Origin: a virus
DNA length: 57,410 nt
Reading direction: 5' to 3' (one strand)
Virus record (IMG/VR): IMGVR_UViG_3300006026_000016
Coordinates: 1 to 57,410 of that record
Of this stretch, positions 41,379 through 49,817 are shown in pieces; within the stretch, counting starts at the first letter, position 1; each line of letters begins with the position of its first letter. The notes under the pieces were generated by a model that saw nothing but the letters and a program-made list of their open reading frames with translations, was not told the DNA's origin and made no database searches. Both the position numbers and the translations under genes were made by a program.

Positions 41379-42172
41379 CTTAACTTCTTATTTTTGCTAA
41401 CTGCTTTTTCTAACAGAGATAGTTTGATATTTTTACCTTGTGCATAATTAATCAATGCTTCTGTATCCTTAGGAAAACAATGGCCACCAAAACCATGCTC
41501 GCCATCAGTACCGGGTACTTTCATATGACTGTTGCCCATACGTGGATCTCTAGTTAGCATATCTGTAAACTGGTCCCAACTTACCATACTACTACTTGCT
41601 TGTTGTAGGTTGTACAGTTCATTAAAGAAAACAACCTTAGTTGCTAACCAACTATTAATAGTGTACTTGATCAAACTTGCAGTACTCAGGTCTACTTTGA
41701 ATGTCGGAACCACTCTCACGTTGCTATACCTATTGTAGGCTTTTTCAACTGTGTCGCAGTCTTTCCATTTCCCTCCGAGTACTTGCATGTTTGGATTCAC
41801 AAAGTCTTGTGATGCATTTGCTTCAGTAAGAAACTCTGGGTTATAAACTATTTTTAATTTATAACTCTTTTTGAATACATGTAAGTAGTCAGGTATAATT
41901 GTGCTTTTAACAACAACTATACCTTTGTACTCACAATCGTTTAATTCCTGCAGAACGTTAGTAACAATGTCTACATTAACACTCCCATCTTCGTTGGGTG
42001 GCGTTGGAACACAAACGAAAGTAAGTGGTGGATCAAAGTCATTGACAAGTTTATCAATTGTGTTGTCCTCTGAAATTTTAGGATCCACCACGTACTGTTC
42101 TATTTTGGAAAAGCCATCGCTGACAGCACTTCCTACAAAACCTTTGCCTATTATTCCTATACTATACTTCAT
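41375..42172 (-). CDS. UDP-glucose/GDP-mannose dehydrogenase-like protein, short form
   Basis: A 265-residue protein with the N-terminal NAD-binding domain (GIIGKGFVGSAV), the VCVPTPPNEDGSV motif, VVKSTI, NPEFLTEANA and GFGGHCFPKD with the catalytic Cys, all of UDP-glucose 6-dehydrogenases. The C-terminal nucleotide-sugar domain (about 120-150 residues) is missing, so the substrate or activity may differ. It overlaps the radical SAM gene by 11 nt and sufE by 4 nt. Confidence 0.85.
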   Translation of the reverse strand: MKYSIGIIGKGFVGSAVSDGFSKIEQYVVDPKISEDNTIDKLVNDFDPPLTFVCVPTPPNEDGSVNVDIVTNVLQELNDCEYKGIVVVKSTIIPDYLHVFKKSYKLKIVYNPEFLTEANASQDFVNPNMQVLGGKWKDCDTVEKAYNRYSNVRVVPTFKVDLSTASLIKYTINSWLATKVVFFNELYNLQQASSSMVSWDQFTDMLTRDPRMGNSHMKVPGTDGEHGFGGHCFPKDTEALINYAQGKNIKLSLLEKAVSKNKKLR

Positions 42173-43703
42173 TAAGTAACCAATTTAATTTTTTATTTAC
42201 ATATCTATTTACTGTTTGATCTGTAATAAAAGTTGCTTTTTGAACTAGACCTAATCCTGACAGAGTTTCTTTTTGCTCATACCAGTCGTTTCTTGATGAG
42301 GCTATGCCTTGTGACATAACACTTTGCCAAGTAAATGCTTCAATGTGATTTGTTATAACATTTCTTTTTTGTATTGCTTTTGAGAATATGTCAGTGCGTT
42401 CTTTTGCTTCTGATTTGTTAGTGTATTCGTTTGACCATTCTAATGTATTTTCGTCTATGGTGTAACCAAATCTTTCTGGGTATATATCTATATCAGCAAA
42501 GGCACCTTCGTCCCATGCTAACCATTCTCCACCAAAGTCCTTGTAGCCAGGATGATTCTTTTTAGGCTCAATTATTAATGTTATTGTACCAGCATTATCA
42601 ACAAGTAAATTGTCTTCACAGTATCTTAAATTTTTTTCAAACTCTGCGTAACTGTCGTTTGCTAATCCAAATATAAAACCTGAACTAATCCAAAAGTCAT
42701 CTATTTCTTTTCTTAACCTTTGAGAAACATACACAAGATCTTCTATTGTGCTTTTCTTTCTTGTGGCTTTTATTGCGGTATTACCAAAACTTTCTATACC
42801 AAAGTTAGCACCATTCATTCCAATTTCTTTATACAAATCTATCTGGTGAGGTCTTTTTGCCATAACATCAAGTCTAGCAAAAGATGTTATTCTAGGTTTA
42901 AAACTTAATCTATTAACAACTTTAGCAAGTAACTCTAGTTTTTCATCTGATTCATTAAGTGTATCATCTGCGGCATAGAAATGTGTAATTCCGTATGTAT
43001 CGTATGCATGTTGCATTGTGTAATAAAGTTGCTCTTCGCAATTCATATAAAGAGTCTTAGATGCTCGTAAAGGATAATTGCAAAAACTACAATTAAATTT
43101 ACAGCCTAGTGCAACTTCAAATCCTATCACATCAGTGGATTCTAAGAAGTCGTCTTCTTTGAATAAACCATATGTTATGGGTTTCTCTATATCATAATTA
43201 TAATTATGGTTAGCAAAAATGTTTGTAAACTCTGGATTTTGTACAAACCTTGACATGTCTTTTCCAGCAACAAAATCTGTTAGCATTTCAGTACATCTAC
43301 CTAAGAAAACACCATCACAGTATTTCATATAGTCCATGTCATTGCGTTGTACTCTTCTATTGCCTCCATATAATATTTTTGCATTAGGTAGTTTGCTTTT
43401 AATTTGTCGAGCAAGTTGAATATACTCTTTTTCTAAACCCATAGATAGTGTAGCACTTATACATATAAACTGTACTTCTGAGTTACGAAAATAATTTATT
43501 ATACCTTTGATTAAATCTTCTTTATCAAAATGAAAACAATAATCTATAACAGTTGCCTCTACACCTAACTTTTCAAACTCATGTTTAATAACATGGGCAC
43601 CCAACGATCTGTAATTTGCTGGGAATGTAGAACGAATTATTTCTTTAGATATTCTTGGTTTTTGTTTGTTAGATTCAGATATAACAACGGCTTTGTTTTT
43701 CAT
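42162..43703 (-). CDS. B12-binding-type radical SAM protein
   Basis: A 513-residue enzyme. Residues about 1-150 are a Rossmann-like B12-binding-type domain (GAHVIKHEFEKLGVEATVIDY, VQFICISATLSMG, AKILYGGNRRV) but lack the classic DxHxxG motif, so cobalamin binding is unsure. The radical SAM core follows with GCKFNCSFCNYPLRAS (CX3CX2C). FYAADDTLNES and FGIESFGN are typical of this superfamily. Substrates in the family include lipids, tetrapyrroles, peptides and sugars. It is the first gene of a late unit and its ATG lies 5 nt after the ATAAATA core. Confidence 0.85.
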   Translation of the reverse strand: MKNKAVVISESNKQKPRISKEIIRSTFPANYRSLGAHVIKHEFEKLGVEATVIDYCFHFDKEDLIKGIINYFRNSEVQFICISATLSMGLEKEYIQLARQIKSKLPNAKILYGGNRRVQRNDMDYMKYCDGVFLGRCTEMLTDFVAGKDMSRFVQNPEFTNIFANHNYNYDIEKPITYGLFKEDDFLESTDVIGFEVALGCKFNCSFCNYPLRASKTLYMNCEEQLYYTMQHAYDTYGITHFYAADDTLNESDEKLELLAKVVNRLSFKPRITSFARLDVMAKRPHQIDLYKEIGMNGANFGIESFGNTAIKATRKKSTIEDLVYVSQRLRKEIDDFWISSGFIFGLANDSYAEFEKNLRYCEDNLLVDNAGTITLIIEPKKNHPGYKDFGGEWLAWDEGAFADIDIYPERFGYTIDENTLEWSNEYTNKSEAKERTDIFSKAIQKRNVITNHIEAFTWQSVMSQGIASSRNDWYEQKETLSGLGLVQKATFITDQTVNRYVNKKLNWLLNEV

Positions 43704-43708
43704 GCTAA

Positions 43709-43716
43709 TATTTATT
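43709..43716 (-). promoter_or_regulatory. Late promoter AATAAATA (leaderless position)
   Basis: On the minus strand, AATAAATA with the core ending exactly 5 nt before the ATG at 43703, inside the short gap after the clamp-loader stop. It drives the radical SAM to SDR unit. Confidence 0.7.
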
Positions 43717-44641
43717 AACTCATCGCATTCATTTCTAATTCGACTAATGTTGCACTAAGGTTAATCTCTGGGTCAGCACATGATACACTTTTAACCATAC
43801 CATCTCTAATGATAACAATACTTTGATCTTGCTTCAATGGATCAGTACCCCAAAGTTCTAAGTTCCTATACAAAAACTTAAACACATCTTCATACTCTTC
43901 TGGTCTTGCCTGATCACAAATAAGTGTTCTTGCTTCTTTGTACTTGCCTGCTTTAAACAAGTCTACCATGGACAGCATCCAGTCGCTTTGTGCGGCATCG
44001 CCGTCCTGAGGACTTTGTAAAACTCCGTCTACCACATTTTGCTGTACCAAGTTGATGCTCTTACGAAGATCTGGATAACTTGCTTGTACATAAGTGTCGA
44101 GAGTTTCTAAATCTATCTGTACGTCCTCCTCTACACAGATAGTTGCTATCCTGGCCGTAAATTCATTTACGTCTAGTTTCTCAATATGGAAACCTTGGGA
44201 CCTACTATGAAGGGCCGGGATAATTCTTTGTGGGTAGTTACATGTTAGTATGAACCTAGCAGTTGTGTGATACATTTCCATCATACCACGTAACGCCGCC
44301 TGCCCATTGGGAGTAATGTAATCTGCTTCATCTAGCAATACATACTTAAACTCACCAAACGGCATAGTACTCACAAAGTTTGTGATTCTATCTCTAATAA
44401 CATCAATGCCGTTTTCGTTACTAGCATTAATTTCAAGTACATCAAATTGATCTACTTTTAAACTGTGTAGCAATAGTTTTGCTAATGTTGTTTTACCTGT
44501 ACCAGGTGCTCCGCTAAACAGTAAGTGAGGCAATGCTCCGTCACTAATCCAGCCTTCTATTTGCTTACGTTGATTAACATCTCTAAACACATAGCCGTCT
44601 ACGGTGTTAGGTCTATATTTCTCTACCCATAATTCTTTCAT
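43715..44641 (-). CDS. 44: Clamp-loader ATPase (gp44-like)
   Basis: A 308-residue AAA+ protein of the T4 gp44/RFC-small type. LWVEKYRPNTVDGYVF opens it, GAPGTGKTTL is Walker A and VLLDEADYITP Walker B. AALRGMMEMYHTTARFILTCNYPQRIIPALHSRSQGF carries the SRC-type and sensor region, and a helical collar domain follows. It loads the gp45-type clamp. A gp62-type small subunit is not obvious in this window. It is coupled (4 nt overlap) to the upstream 79-residue gene. Confidence 0.94.
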   Translation of the reverse strand: MKELWVEKYRPNTVDGYVFRDVNQRKQIEGWISDGALPHLLFSGAPGTGKTTLAKLLLHSLKVDQFDVLEINASNENGIDVIRDRITNFVSTMPFGEFKYVLLDEADYITPNGQAALRGMMEMYHTTARFILTCNYPQRIIPALHSRSQGFHIEKLDVNEFTARIATICVEEDVQIDLETLDTYVQASYPDLRKSINLVQQNVVDGVLQSPQDGDAAQSDWMLSMVDLFKAGKYKEARTLICDQARPEEYEDVFKFLYRNLELWGTDPLKQDQSIVIIRDGMVKSVSCADPEINLSATLVELEMNAMS

Positions 44642-44874
44642 TTAAAAACCTCAATAGTTGTTGTGTCGTTATGATCATTTAAAAGAAAGTTGCGTGACTT
44701 TGTTACTTTCTTAACAGCACCTTCAACTCTATAATATGTAACTAACTCTTGCTTAATCACATCTTTACTTGCTATAGGATATAATCCGTTTGCATTTGCA
44801 TGATTAGAGTCATCTGTATAGTCATCAGTTTCCTGTGCATCGTACAGTTCGTCAAATAAGTTACCTTGTTTCAT
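44638..44874 (-). CDS. Small protein upstream of the clamp loader
   Basis: A 78-residue acidic protein (MKQGNLFDELYDAQETDDY). The N-terminal Q-x-x-L-F-x-E pattern resembles a clamp-binding (PIP-like) peptide, a tentative observation. An ATG at 44880 is possible, but 44874 has AAGGA at the right distance. It overlaps the clamp loader by 4 nt and is the first gene behind the promoter at 44892-44920. Confidence 0.65.
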   Translation of the reverse strand: MKQGNLFDELYDAQETDDYTDDSNHANANGLYPIASKDVIKQELVTYYRVEGAVKKVTKSRNFLLNDHNDTTTIEVFK

Positions 44875-44891
44875 ATGCATTCCTTTTGTGT

Positions 44892-44920
44892 ATTATAAAC
44901 TATTTGTGGAGAGAAGTCAA
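44892..44920 (-). promoter_or_regulatory. Consensus sigma70-like early promoter for the clamp loader
   Basis: On the minus strand: TTGACT (44920-44915), 17 nt spacer, TATAAT (44897-44892). It occupies the 40 nt gap between the sulfotransferase stop and the small gene before gp44. Confidence 0.85.
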
Positions 44921-45679
44921 CTATTTTTCGTATCCAAAGCATTCAAAGTCTTGTTTCCAATATTCTGCAATTTTTTCTCTATTGTTATTATGATCTAGTA
45001 ATTGCATAAAATCTGCTGTTGTTCTATTGTCACTTGGATGTCTAGCATGAAAATTATTTGCTCTATATATTTGTGTTTCCTTGCCTATAATTAATTTTGA
45101 TACCTCTGGCCAACGTTCTACAAGTTCTTCTTGTTTTAAAACAAAATCAAAGAATTCTATGTTAGACGGGTCATTGTCTAAGACTGTGTGGATCAAAGGT
45201 TCGTTGACCAATGTAACTTGCCACCAATGTTTTGCCTGGTTACCTCCTAAGTAATCACACATTTCATCTAAGAAAAATGTAAATGCGTCTATGTGCTTGT
45301 CCATATCGTCAGTCATTTTATACATAGACATATCTATTTGAGTAGAATGATCTGCATTAGGTGGCGGCTGATTAGGGTGATCCGGATCACTTACATTTAC
45401 AGGAAATGCAGGAGCATAATGCCAAATGTCTGCTAGATATCCTGCTACTACTCTTGTGTATGGGTTACGACAAAATGTTACTTTAGGTGCATCTAGTATA
45501 TCATTTTCTACTACGTCAAACAAATCATAGTTTATAGACCAATTGTCGCCTGACAAGTCCAGATAGTTTTCTCTACCTATGTATGTTTGAAGCCATAAGT
45601 TTAATGAGTTTGATCCGCAACGTCTACCTTTAACAAACACAAACGGATGTGCTTGTTTTTTACCAATTAAAATTTCCAT
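44921..45679 (-). CDS. Sulfotransferase-like protein (pair 2, copy B)
   Basis: A 252-residue protein with FVFVKGRRCGSNSLNLWL as the likely PAPS 5'-phosphosulfate loop and VTFCRNPYTRVVAGY as the 3'-phosphate motif. It is closely related to its upstream neighbour (the same C-terminal IEYW...DFECFGYEK-type ending, the same HYAPAFP/HMAQDFP spacing), so this is a tandem duplication. The acceptor substrate is unknown. It is the last gene of the late unit starting at 50755. Confidence 0.75.
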   Translation of the reverse strand: MEILIGKKQAHPFVFVKGRRCGSNSLNLWLQTYIGRENYLDLSGDNWSINYDLFDVVENDILDAPKVTFCRNPYTRVVAGYLADIWHYAPAFPVNVSDPDHPNQPPPNADHSTQIDMSMYKMTDDMDKHIDAFTFFLDEMCDYLGGNQAKHWWQVTLVNEPLIHTVLDNDPSNIEFFDFVLKQEELVERWPEVSKLIIGKETQIYRANNFHARHPSDNRTTADFMQLLDHNNNREKIAEYWKQDFECFGYEK

Positions 45680-46461
45680 TATTTTTCATATCCAAAACAT
45701 TCAAAGTCATTGCTCCAACAGTCTGCAATCTTTTCTCTGTTATTGTTATGATCTAACACATAACTGATGTCTGACTTTGAATATGGGTGCCTGTAACTAA
45801 ATGTGTTTACCTTGTTTAACGGCACTTCCTTGCCTAATATTTTATTACTTATTGCTGGAAAAGTTGTTGCTATTTCTTCTTGCTTGATTATATGATCAAA
45901 GAATTGTATATTGTGTTTATCATTATCTAATACTGTGTGAAACAAGGGCAATGTAACACTTGTATTCTGCCACCAGTACCTGTTAGGTGTATACACATAG
46001 GAATCAGACTTTGTAGGGTCTACTCTTTGATGATATTCTATAAGTGTATCTACAAAGAAAGTAAAGTTTTCTATATGAATATCTTTGTCCTCTGTAATCT
46101 TATATGTTCCTGGGTCAACAGGAACATCAGGATTCATTGGTTCTGGTTGAATAGGGTGTGTAAGGTCACTTGGATTGGCTGGAAAATCTTGTGCCATATG
46201 CCAAATGTCTACATGGTAACTTGCTATTAGTCTTGAATAAGGATTACGACAAAAAGTTACTTTAGTTCCTGCAAGTATATCGTCTTCGACAATATTGAAT
46301 AGACTGTAGTTGTTACACCAGTTATCACCTGCTATAAGAACATAGTTATCTTTGCCTACATTATCATCTAGCCAACGGTCTAGGCTATTACTACCGCATC
46401 TTCTTGCTTTGATAAAAATGAAAGGATTAGGATAATCCTTATTGCTAACAATAATTTCCAT
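45679..46461 (-). CDS. Sulfotransferase-like protein (pair 2, copy A)
   Basis: A 260-residue paralogue of the downstream gene, joined to it by a one-base overlap. The PAPS motifs are FIFIKARRCGSNSLDRWL and VTFCRNPYSRLIASY. Both proteins of the pair end in DFECFGYEK. They differ from pair 1 (7732-8881) in motif wording and length, so the two pairs probably have separate origins or diverged early. Pair 2 is transcribed late, pair 1 from an early promoter. Confidence 0.75.
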   Translation of the reverse strand: MEIIVSNKDYPNPFIFIKARRCGSNSLDRWLDDNVGKDNYVLIAGDNWCNNYSLFNIVEDDILAGTKVTFCRNPYSRLIASYHVDIWHMAQDFPANPSDLTHPIQPEPMNPDVPVDPGTYKITEDKDIHIENFTFFVDTLIEYHQRVDPTKSDSYVYTPNRYWWQNTSVTLPLFHTVLDNDKHNIQFFDHIIKQEEIATTFPAISNKILGKEVPLNKVNTFSYRHPYSKSDISYVLDHNNNREKIADCWSNDFECFGYEK

Positions 46462-46706
46462 TATTTGTTTTTTCTTTTAAGTTTTTGTTCTATTTCTTTT
46501 TTGTTGTGTTCGTGTAAGAATTTATCTTCATCTACATAAGTAGGCGCATTCTCTAATGCTTTTTTGGCTTGCCAGTATACTTGATAGATCTTTTTCTTAC
46601 AACCCCAACCGTTGTATCCATCAATGTTTGGATCATGCATAACACCTTCCCATTGCCATAGTTGTTCTGCTATTGCTTTGTTACCTGTTTTTTCAATGTA
46701 CGGCAT
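46461..46706 (-). CDS. 81-residue protein, unknown function
   Basis: A basic protein rich in Trp and Lys (EQLWQWEGVMHDPNIDGYNGWGCKKK...) with a C-terminal charged helix. It overlaps its neighbours by 14 and 1 nt. No family is recognised. Confidence 0.65.
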   Translation of the reverse strand: MPYIEKTGNKAIAEQLWQWEGVMHDPNIDGYNGWGCKKKIYQVYWQAKKALENAPTYVDEDKFLHEHNKKEIEQKLKRKNK

Positions 46707-46953
46707 GTGCTTTTCTTAATTCTTTATTTTTAAACCAAACTCTTACAAAATATTTTCTTGTAATAGCAACCAGTGTGAACCAAAATGTTAAGAACACAGA
46801 AGTCCAAAAGATAATGTCTCCTTCACTTTCTAAATTAGGTATGAATGTTCTATTGGCAATATATAATAACAACATGTTTAGCGGAAAGTTAATAACTAAT
46901 GCTATTGCTGTATCGCCTACTGACTCTTTTAATGATTGTGTATCTATGCTCAC
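46693..46953 (-). CDS. DUF7220-like small membrane protein
   Basis: An 86-residue protein with two transmembrane helices (about 17-33 and 48-65). The layout TQSLKESVGDTAIALVINFPLN...FWTSVFLTFWFTLVAITRKYFVRVWF fits small phage membrane proteins of the DUF7220 type. It uses a GTG start at 46953 that overlaps the preceding TGA as GTGA. The function is unknown. Confidence 0.65.
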   Translation of the reverse strand: MSIDTQSLKESVGDTAIALVINFPLNMLLLYIANRTFIPNLESEGDIIFWTSVFLTFWFTLVAITRKYFVRVWFKNKELRKAHAVH

Positions 46954-47468
46954 ACTTCACCAGATTCAGTGTAAATTTCTTGTTTGGCAGTCTGTTTAGC
47001 AGTAAACACTCTTTGATCATCTCTTAATGAAGATGTGACTTGCTGGCTTTCATAGTATTCTGTTGGCAGTACACTTCCTGGGAAATACCCAAGTACACCG
47101 TCATGATAGTCTACTTTCCAAAACATAAATTTATCATTGTATCTGGCTCCTGAAGAAACATGTTTGTCTACATCTTCAGGCATCACACCAATTGTTTCTG
47201 AGAGTTGCTCTCGATATTCATCAATTGGTAATTGTATATTAGGTGTCCATCTACCGTGTTTAACTACTACCCAGTAACCCGGCTTGAGTTCGTCTCCAAA
47301 CTTTTCTCTGATAGTTGGTCCTACACTAAACACCTGGAACCATCTGCTTCTCACACCTGATTCCTTGCTGTCATCGTTTGGTATAATAATACCACTGGCT
47401 AGTTTCTTCTCTCCGAAGTCGCCATTTATACATAAAAGGTTGTCACCTATTGCTTTTAATCTAGTCAT
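46950..47468 (-). CDS. GroES/gp31-like co-chaperonin
   Basis: A 172-residue protein whose first 100 residues follow the GroES layout: MTRLKAIGDNLLCIN, KKLASGIIIPNDD, FQVFSVGP, ELKPGYWVVVKHGRWTPNI. The rest is an extension with a DKFMFWKVDYHDGVLGY strand region. T4 gp31 (111 residues) replaces GroES for folding of the capsid protein, and this is a plausible counterpart. The ATG at 47468 starts the domain; an upstream TTG would add seven residues only. It overlaps the preceding stop by 8 nt. Confidence 0.65.
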   Translation of the reverse strand: MTRLKAIGDNLLCINGDFGEKKLASGIIIPNDDSKESGVRSRWFQVFSVGPTIREKFGDELKPGYWVVVKHGRWTPNIQLPIDEYREQLSETIGVMPEDVDKHVSSGARYNDKFMFWKVDYHDGVLGYFPGSVLPTEYYESQQVTSSLRDDQRVFTAKQTAKQEIYTESGEV

Positions 47469-47979
47469 CTTCTTCCCAGTCGTCTTCAAATAACGGCACC
47501 ATTTCTATATCTCCATTGGGCAATTCCACCTCCTTATACCCTATTGGTTCTTTACTTTGTGCTTGTGCTTTTGATTTTGCAACCTGTGTTTTAGTAAGTT
47601 CTTCTACATCTTTTTCTTCTTGCATCTTAATTGGTTCTACAGGTTCTTTTTTAACTACTGGGTCTGGCTGTACTTTAGCCTCTGACTTGCCTGTGGCGGC
47701 AGTCTTTACTTCTGGTGATAAATCAGATGGTTCTGCATTTACGCCACTAAATGATGGTTGTGCGTTTTTAATGCTGACTTGCCCTGATTCGGAACCATCA
47801 GCATTTTTATAATGATCTCTTGCTCTTTGATCGGCAGTCTTTATTATTTGACCACCAGGGCCAATGAGGTCGCCTTTACCGTTCACAGACATATTGCCAA
47901 TAGCAGGAGCATCGCCTTGTTGAGCGATAATAGATTCCATGTCTATGACTTTGCCTTTACTTGTTAAATGTTTACTCAT
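47461..47979 (-). CDS. Hypothetical, largely disordered protein
   Basis: A 172-residue protein rich in Lys, Glu, Pro, Gln and Ser (DPVVKKEPVEPIKMQEEKDVEEL). It has a short ordered N-terminus (MSKHLTSKGKVIDMESI) and an acidic Trp-containing tail (PLFEDDWEEDD). It may be an internal virion or scaffold-type protein; the sequence gives no direct clue. It is coupled to both neighbours by 8 nt overlaps. Confidence 0.7.
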   Translation of the reverse strand: MSKHLTSKGKVIDMESIIAQQGDAPAIGNMSVNGKGDLIGPGGQIIKTADQRARDHYKNADGSESGQVSIKNAQPSFSGVNAEPSDLSPEVKTAATGKSEAKVQPDPVVKKEPVEPIKMQEEKDVEELTKTQVAKSKAQAQSKEPIGYKEVELPNGDIEMVPLFEDDWEEDD

Positions 47980-48508
47980 CTTTTAAAAATTCCTTAATAT
48001 CTAAATTGTATTTAAGGCTATCAACCTTGTGTACACCAAGTAAGTATAATACATAACTTGCTACACTACTGCCTCTACCAACACCCCAGACTATTTTATG
48101 CTTTCGCATGGTATCAATAATATATATCAACGCCCTTAGAATGGGATATAGGTTCCTGGACCTATATTGTTCTAATTCTTCTACTACTCTATTTATTTGT
48201 TCTTGGGTAGGCTCAGGTGGTAGTTCGTGGACCACATACTCATCAATGTCTATGTCTTTGTAGTGATCTGGTATCATCCATTGAGATTGCATACTGCTAT
48301 GGTATGTATCTACATCAATGCCCATGTTGGCTAATAGTTGCAATGCATCTATTCCTAGTTCATTGCAATTACTATTAAAAGTGTTTATGTCATTGGTAGA
48401 TATAAAGTCTATACCATCCAACACTTTGTTATTATATAGCAACTCAATGCCAGTGTTTTCGCAGTTTTGACTTCTACTAAATTTATCTAAACTATCTTTG
48501 GTTTCCAT
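47972..48508 (-). CDS. DnaE-like (Pol III alpha) fragment protein
   Basis: A 178-residue protein whose C-terminal 50 residues (WGVGRGSSVASYVLYLLGVHKVDSLKYNLDIKEFL) clearly match the palm entry of bacterial DNA polymerase III alpha, where V-G-R-G-S-A precedes the P-L-x-Y-x-L-x-x-E-R-F motif. The catalytic Asp motif that should follow is absent because the protein ends there, so it is not a polymerase. It could be a decoy that binds host replisome parts, or a repurposed domain. It lies in a late unit. Confidence 0.7.
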   Translation of the reverse strand: METKDSLDKFSRSQNCENTGIELLYNNKVLDGIDFISTNDINTFNSNCNELGIDALQLLANMGIDVDTYHSSMQSQWMIPDHYKDIDIDEYVVHELPPEPTQEQINRVVEELEQYRSRNLYPILRALIYIIDTMRKHKIVWGVGRGSSVASYVLYLLGVHKVDSLKYNLDIKEFLKDE

Positions 48509-49176
48509 GCTTTCTTTTTGTATTCGTCTAAATTAATAATTTCGCCTGTGTCTCTGGATTCTGGATCAAGTATTGTTCTAACTTTGTTTGCTATAGTTTC
48601 AAATGGCTCTGTTACATGATGCTGTGTATTTTCAAAATGGTTTGCCATAAAGTCGTCATACTCTTCCTGATCTTTTGCACTACCATCATATGTGGATATA
48701 TCATTTCTAAACCACCATGCTATTTCATTAAACTTTATACCATCTATCATTGTATCAATACCAGGCAAATACTCATAATTTAATTCATCATCTGTATAAG
48801 TATAACTGGTTTTTGTTCTTAAGTCAATGATTTCTACATTACCTATGTAACAATGTTCTGTAATTGCATTAAACTTAGAGTGCAAAATTACATTTAGACA
48901 TGCATCACCTGTGCTAGGCACATATACTAATGGATTATCAACATCCATGCAATTCTTTAATACAAAATTAGCACCATTAGGATCAAACACTATTGCATTA
49001 TCAAATACTGCTTCTAGCATAAAGTTCATTTTGTGAAAGTTTAGTGAATGATAGAATGAAACTTCTTTTTCTTTGAACCCTTCTTCTGGTATTGATGTAA
49101 ATTCTATATTGATTGTGTATGGTATTATATCTAAAGAGTACATAGTATCTTCTGCGTTAGATATTACTTTTATCAT
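48487..49176 (-). CDS. Hypothetical protein of 229 residues
   Basis: An acidic, beta-rich protein (SLDIIPYTINIEFTS, HYHSL-type strands, YEYLPGIDTMIDGIKFNEIAWWF). The frame extends to an ATG at 49227, but that start lies inside the upstream gene without ribosome site, so the ATG at 49176 is preferred. A virion or assembly role is possible from late expression. No family is recognised. Confidence 0.7.
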   Translation of the reverse strand: MIKVISNAEDTMYSLDIIPYTINIEFTSIPEEGFKEKEVSFYHSLNFHKMNFMLEAVFDNAIVFDPNGANFVLKNCMDVDNPLVYVPSTGDACLNVILHSKFNAITEHCYIGNVEIIDLRTKTSYTYTDDELNYEYLPGIDTMIDGIKFNEIAWWFRNDISTYDGSAKDQEEYDDFMANHFENTQHHVTEPFETIANKVRTILDPESRDTGEIINLDEYKKKAWKPKIV

Positions 49177-49204
49177 ATAGATATCTTTTGTTATTGTGGT
49201 GTAA

Positions 49205-49534
49205 TTATTTCTTGTTGTTATATACATAATGTTGTGCTAATAATTTTGTAATTGCTGTTTGTCTTAATTCTTCTTTAACTTCTTCTGGTACAGGATCAGG
49301 TTGCACTTGCATTTCACCTTCGCCTATTTCGTACACACCAACACCTTCTTCAATATCTTTTTTAGCCATTGCTAATTGCATACGTTCTCTATATTCAAAA
49401 TTTGCTTCGTTAATATATTCTTCTAATTGCCTAAATGCAGGATAGTTTGGATTTGCAGTTAGCAACTTCTTAGACAACGTATCAATATGGTTAAGAAGTG
49501 CTTCGTCATCGTAGTTACTAAAATCGTTAAACAT
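49205..49534 (-). CDS. Hypothetical acidic helical protein
   Basis: A 109-residue protein starting MFNDFSNYDDEALLNHIDTL, with two long helices and an acidic loop (EVKEELRQT). It overlaps the upstream gene by 8 nt. The function is unknown. Confidence 0.7.
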   Translation of the reverse strand: MFNDFSNYDDEALLNHIDTLSKKLLTANPNYPAFRQLEEYINEANFEYRERMQLAMAKKDIEEGVGVYEIGEGEMQVQPDPVPEEVKEELRQTAITKLLAQHYVYNNKK

Positions 49535-49817
49535 TCTTTACCTTTAGTAGATACTTGTAGTAATCTTTTTTGTTCTTAAAACCTATTTGTCTTCCTCTAA
49601 TCATTACATTATATATCTTTAACTTTTCTTTTTTACAAAACTCTCTTGATAAATGTTTGTGTTCATTACTATTTATGGGGGCCTTGTACTCAAAGGACTC
49701 CCATAGTGATATCATTCCAGCGGTACGCTCTTCAAGTGTAGCATCTAATTTACCAAAGATAATATTGCTTTCTTCGTCAGAGTAAACTTGACTCAGTTGT
49801 TTCGTAAAATTTGTCAT
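49527..49817 (-). CDS. Hypothetical 96-residue protein
   Basis: A small basic protein. The N-terminal half (MTNFTKQLSQVYSDEESNIIFGKLDA) is helical and the C-terminal part KNKKDYYKYLLKVKNV is Lys-rich. It overlaps the VOC-like gene by 41 nt, the largest overlap in this unit. No family is recognised. Confidence 0.65.
   Translation of the reverse strand: MTNFTKQLSQVYSDEESNIIFGKLDATLEERTAGMISLWESFEYKAPINSNEHKHLSREFCKKEKLKIYNVMIRGRQIGFKNKKDYYKYLLKVKNV

Noticed and set aside
44638-44874. Calling the small gene before the clamp loader gp62
   Set aside because: gp62 is about 190 residues and helical; this protein has 78 residues and no matching region.
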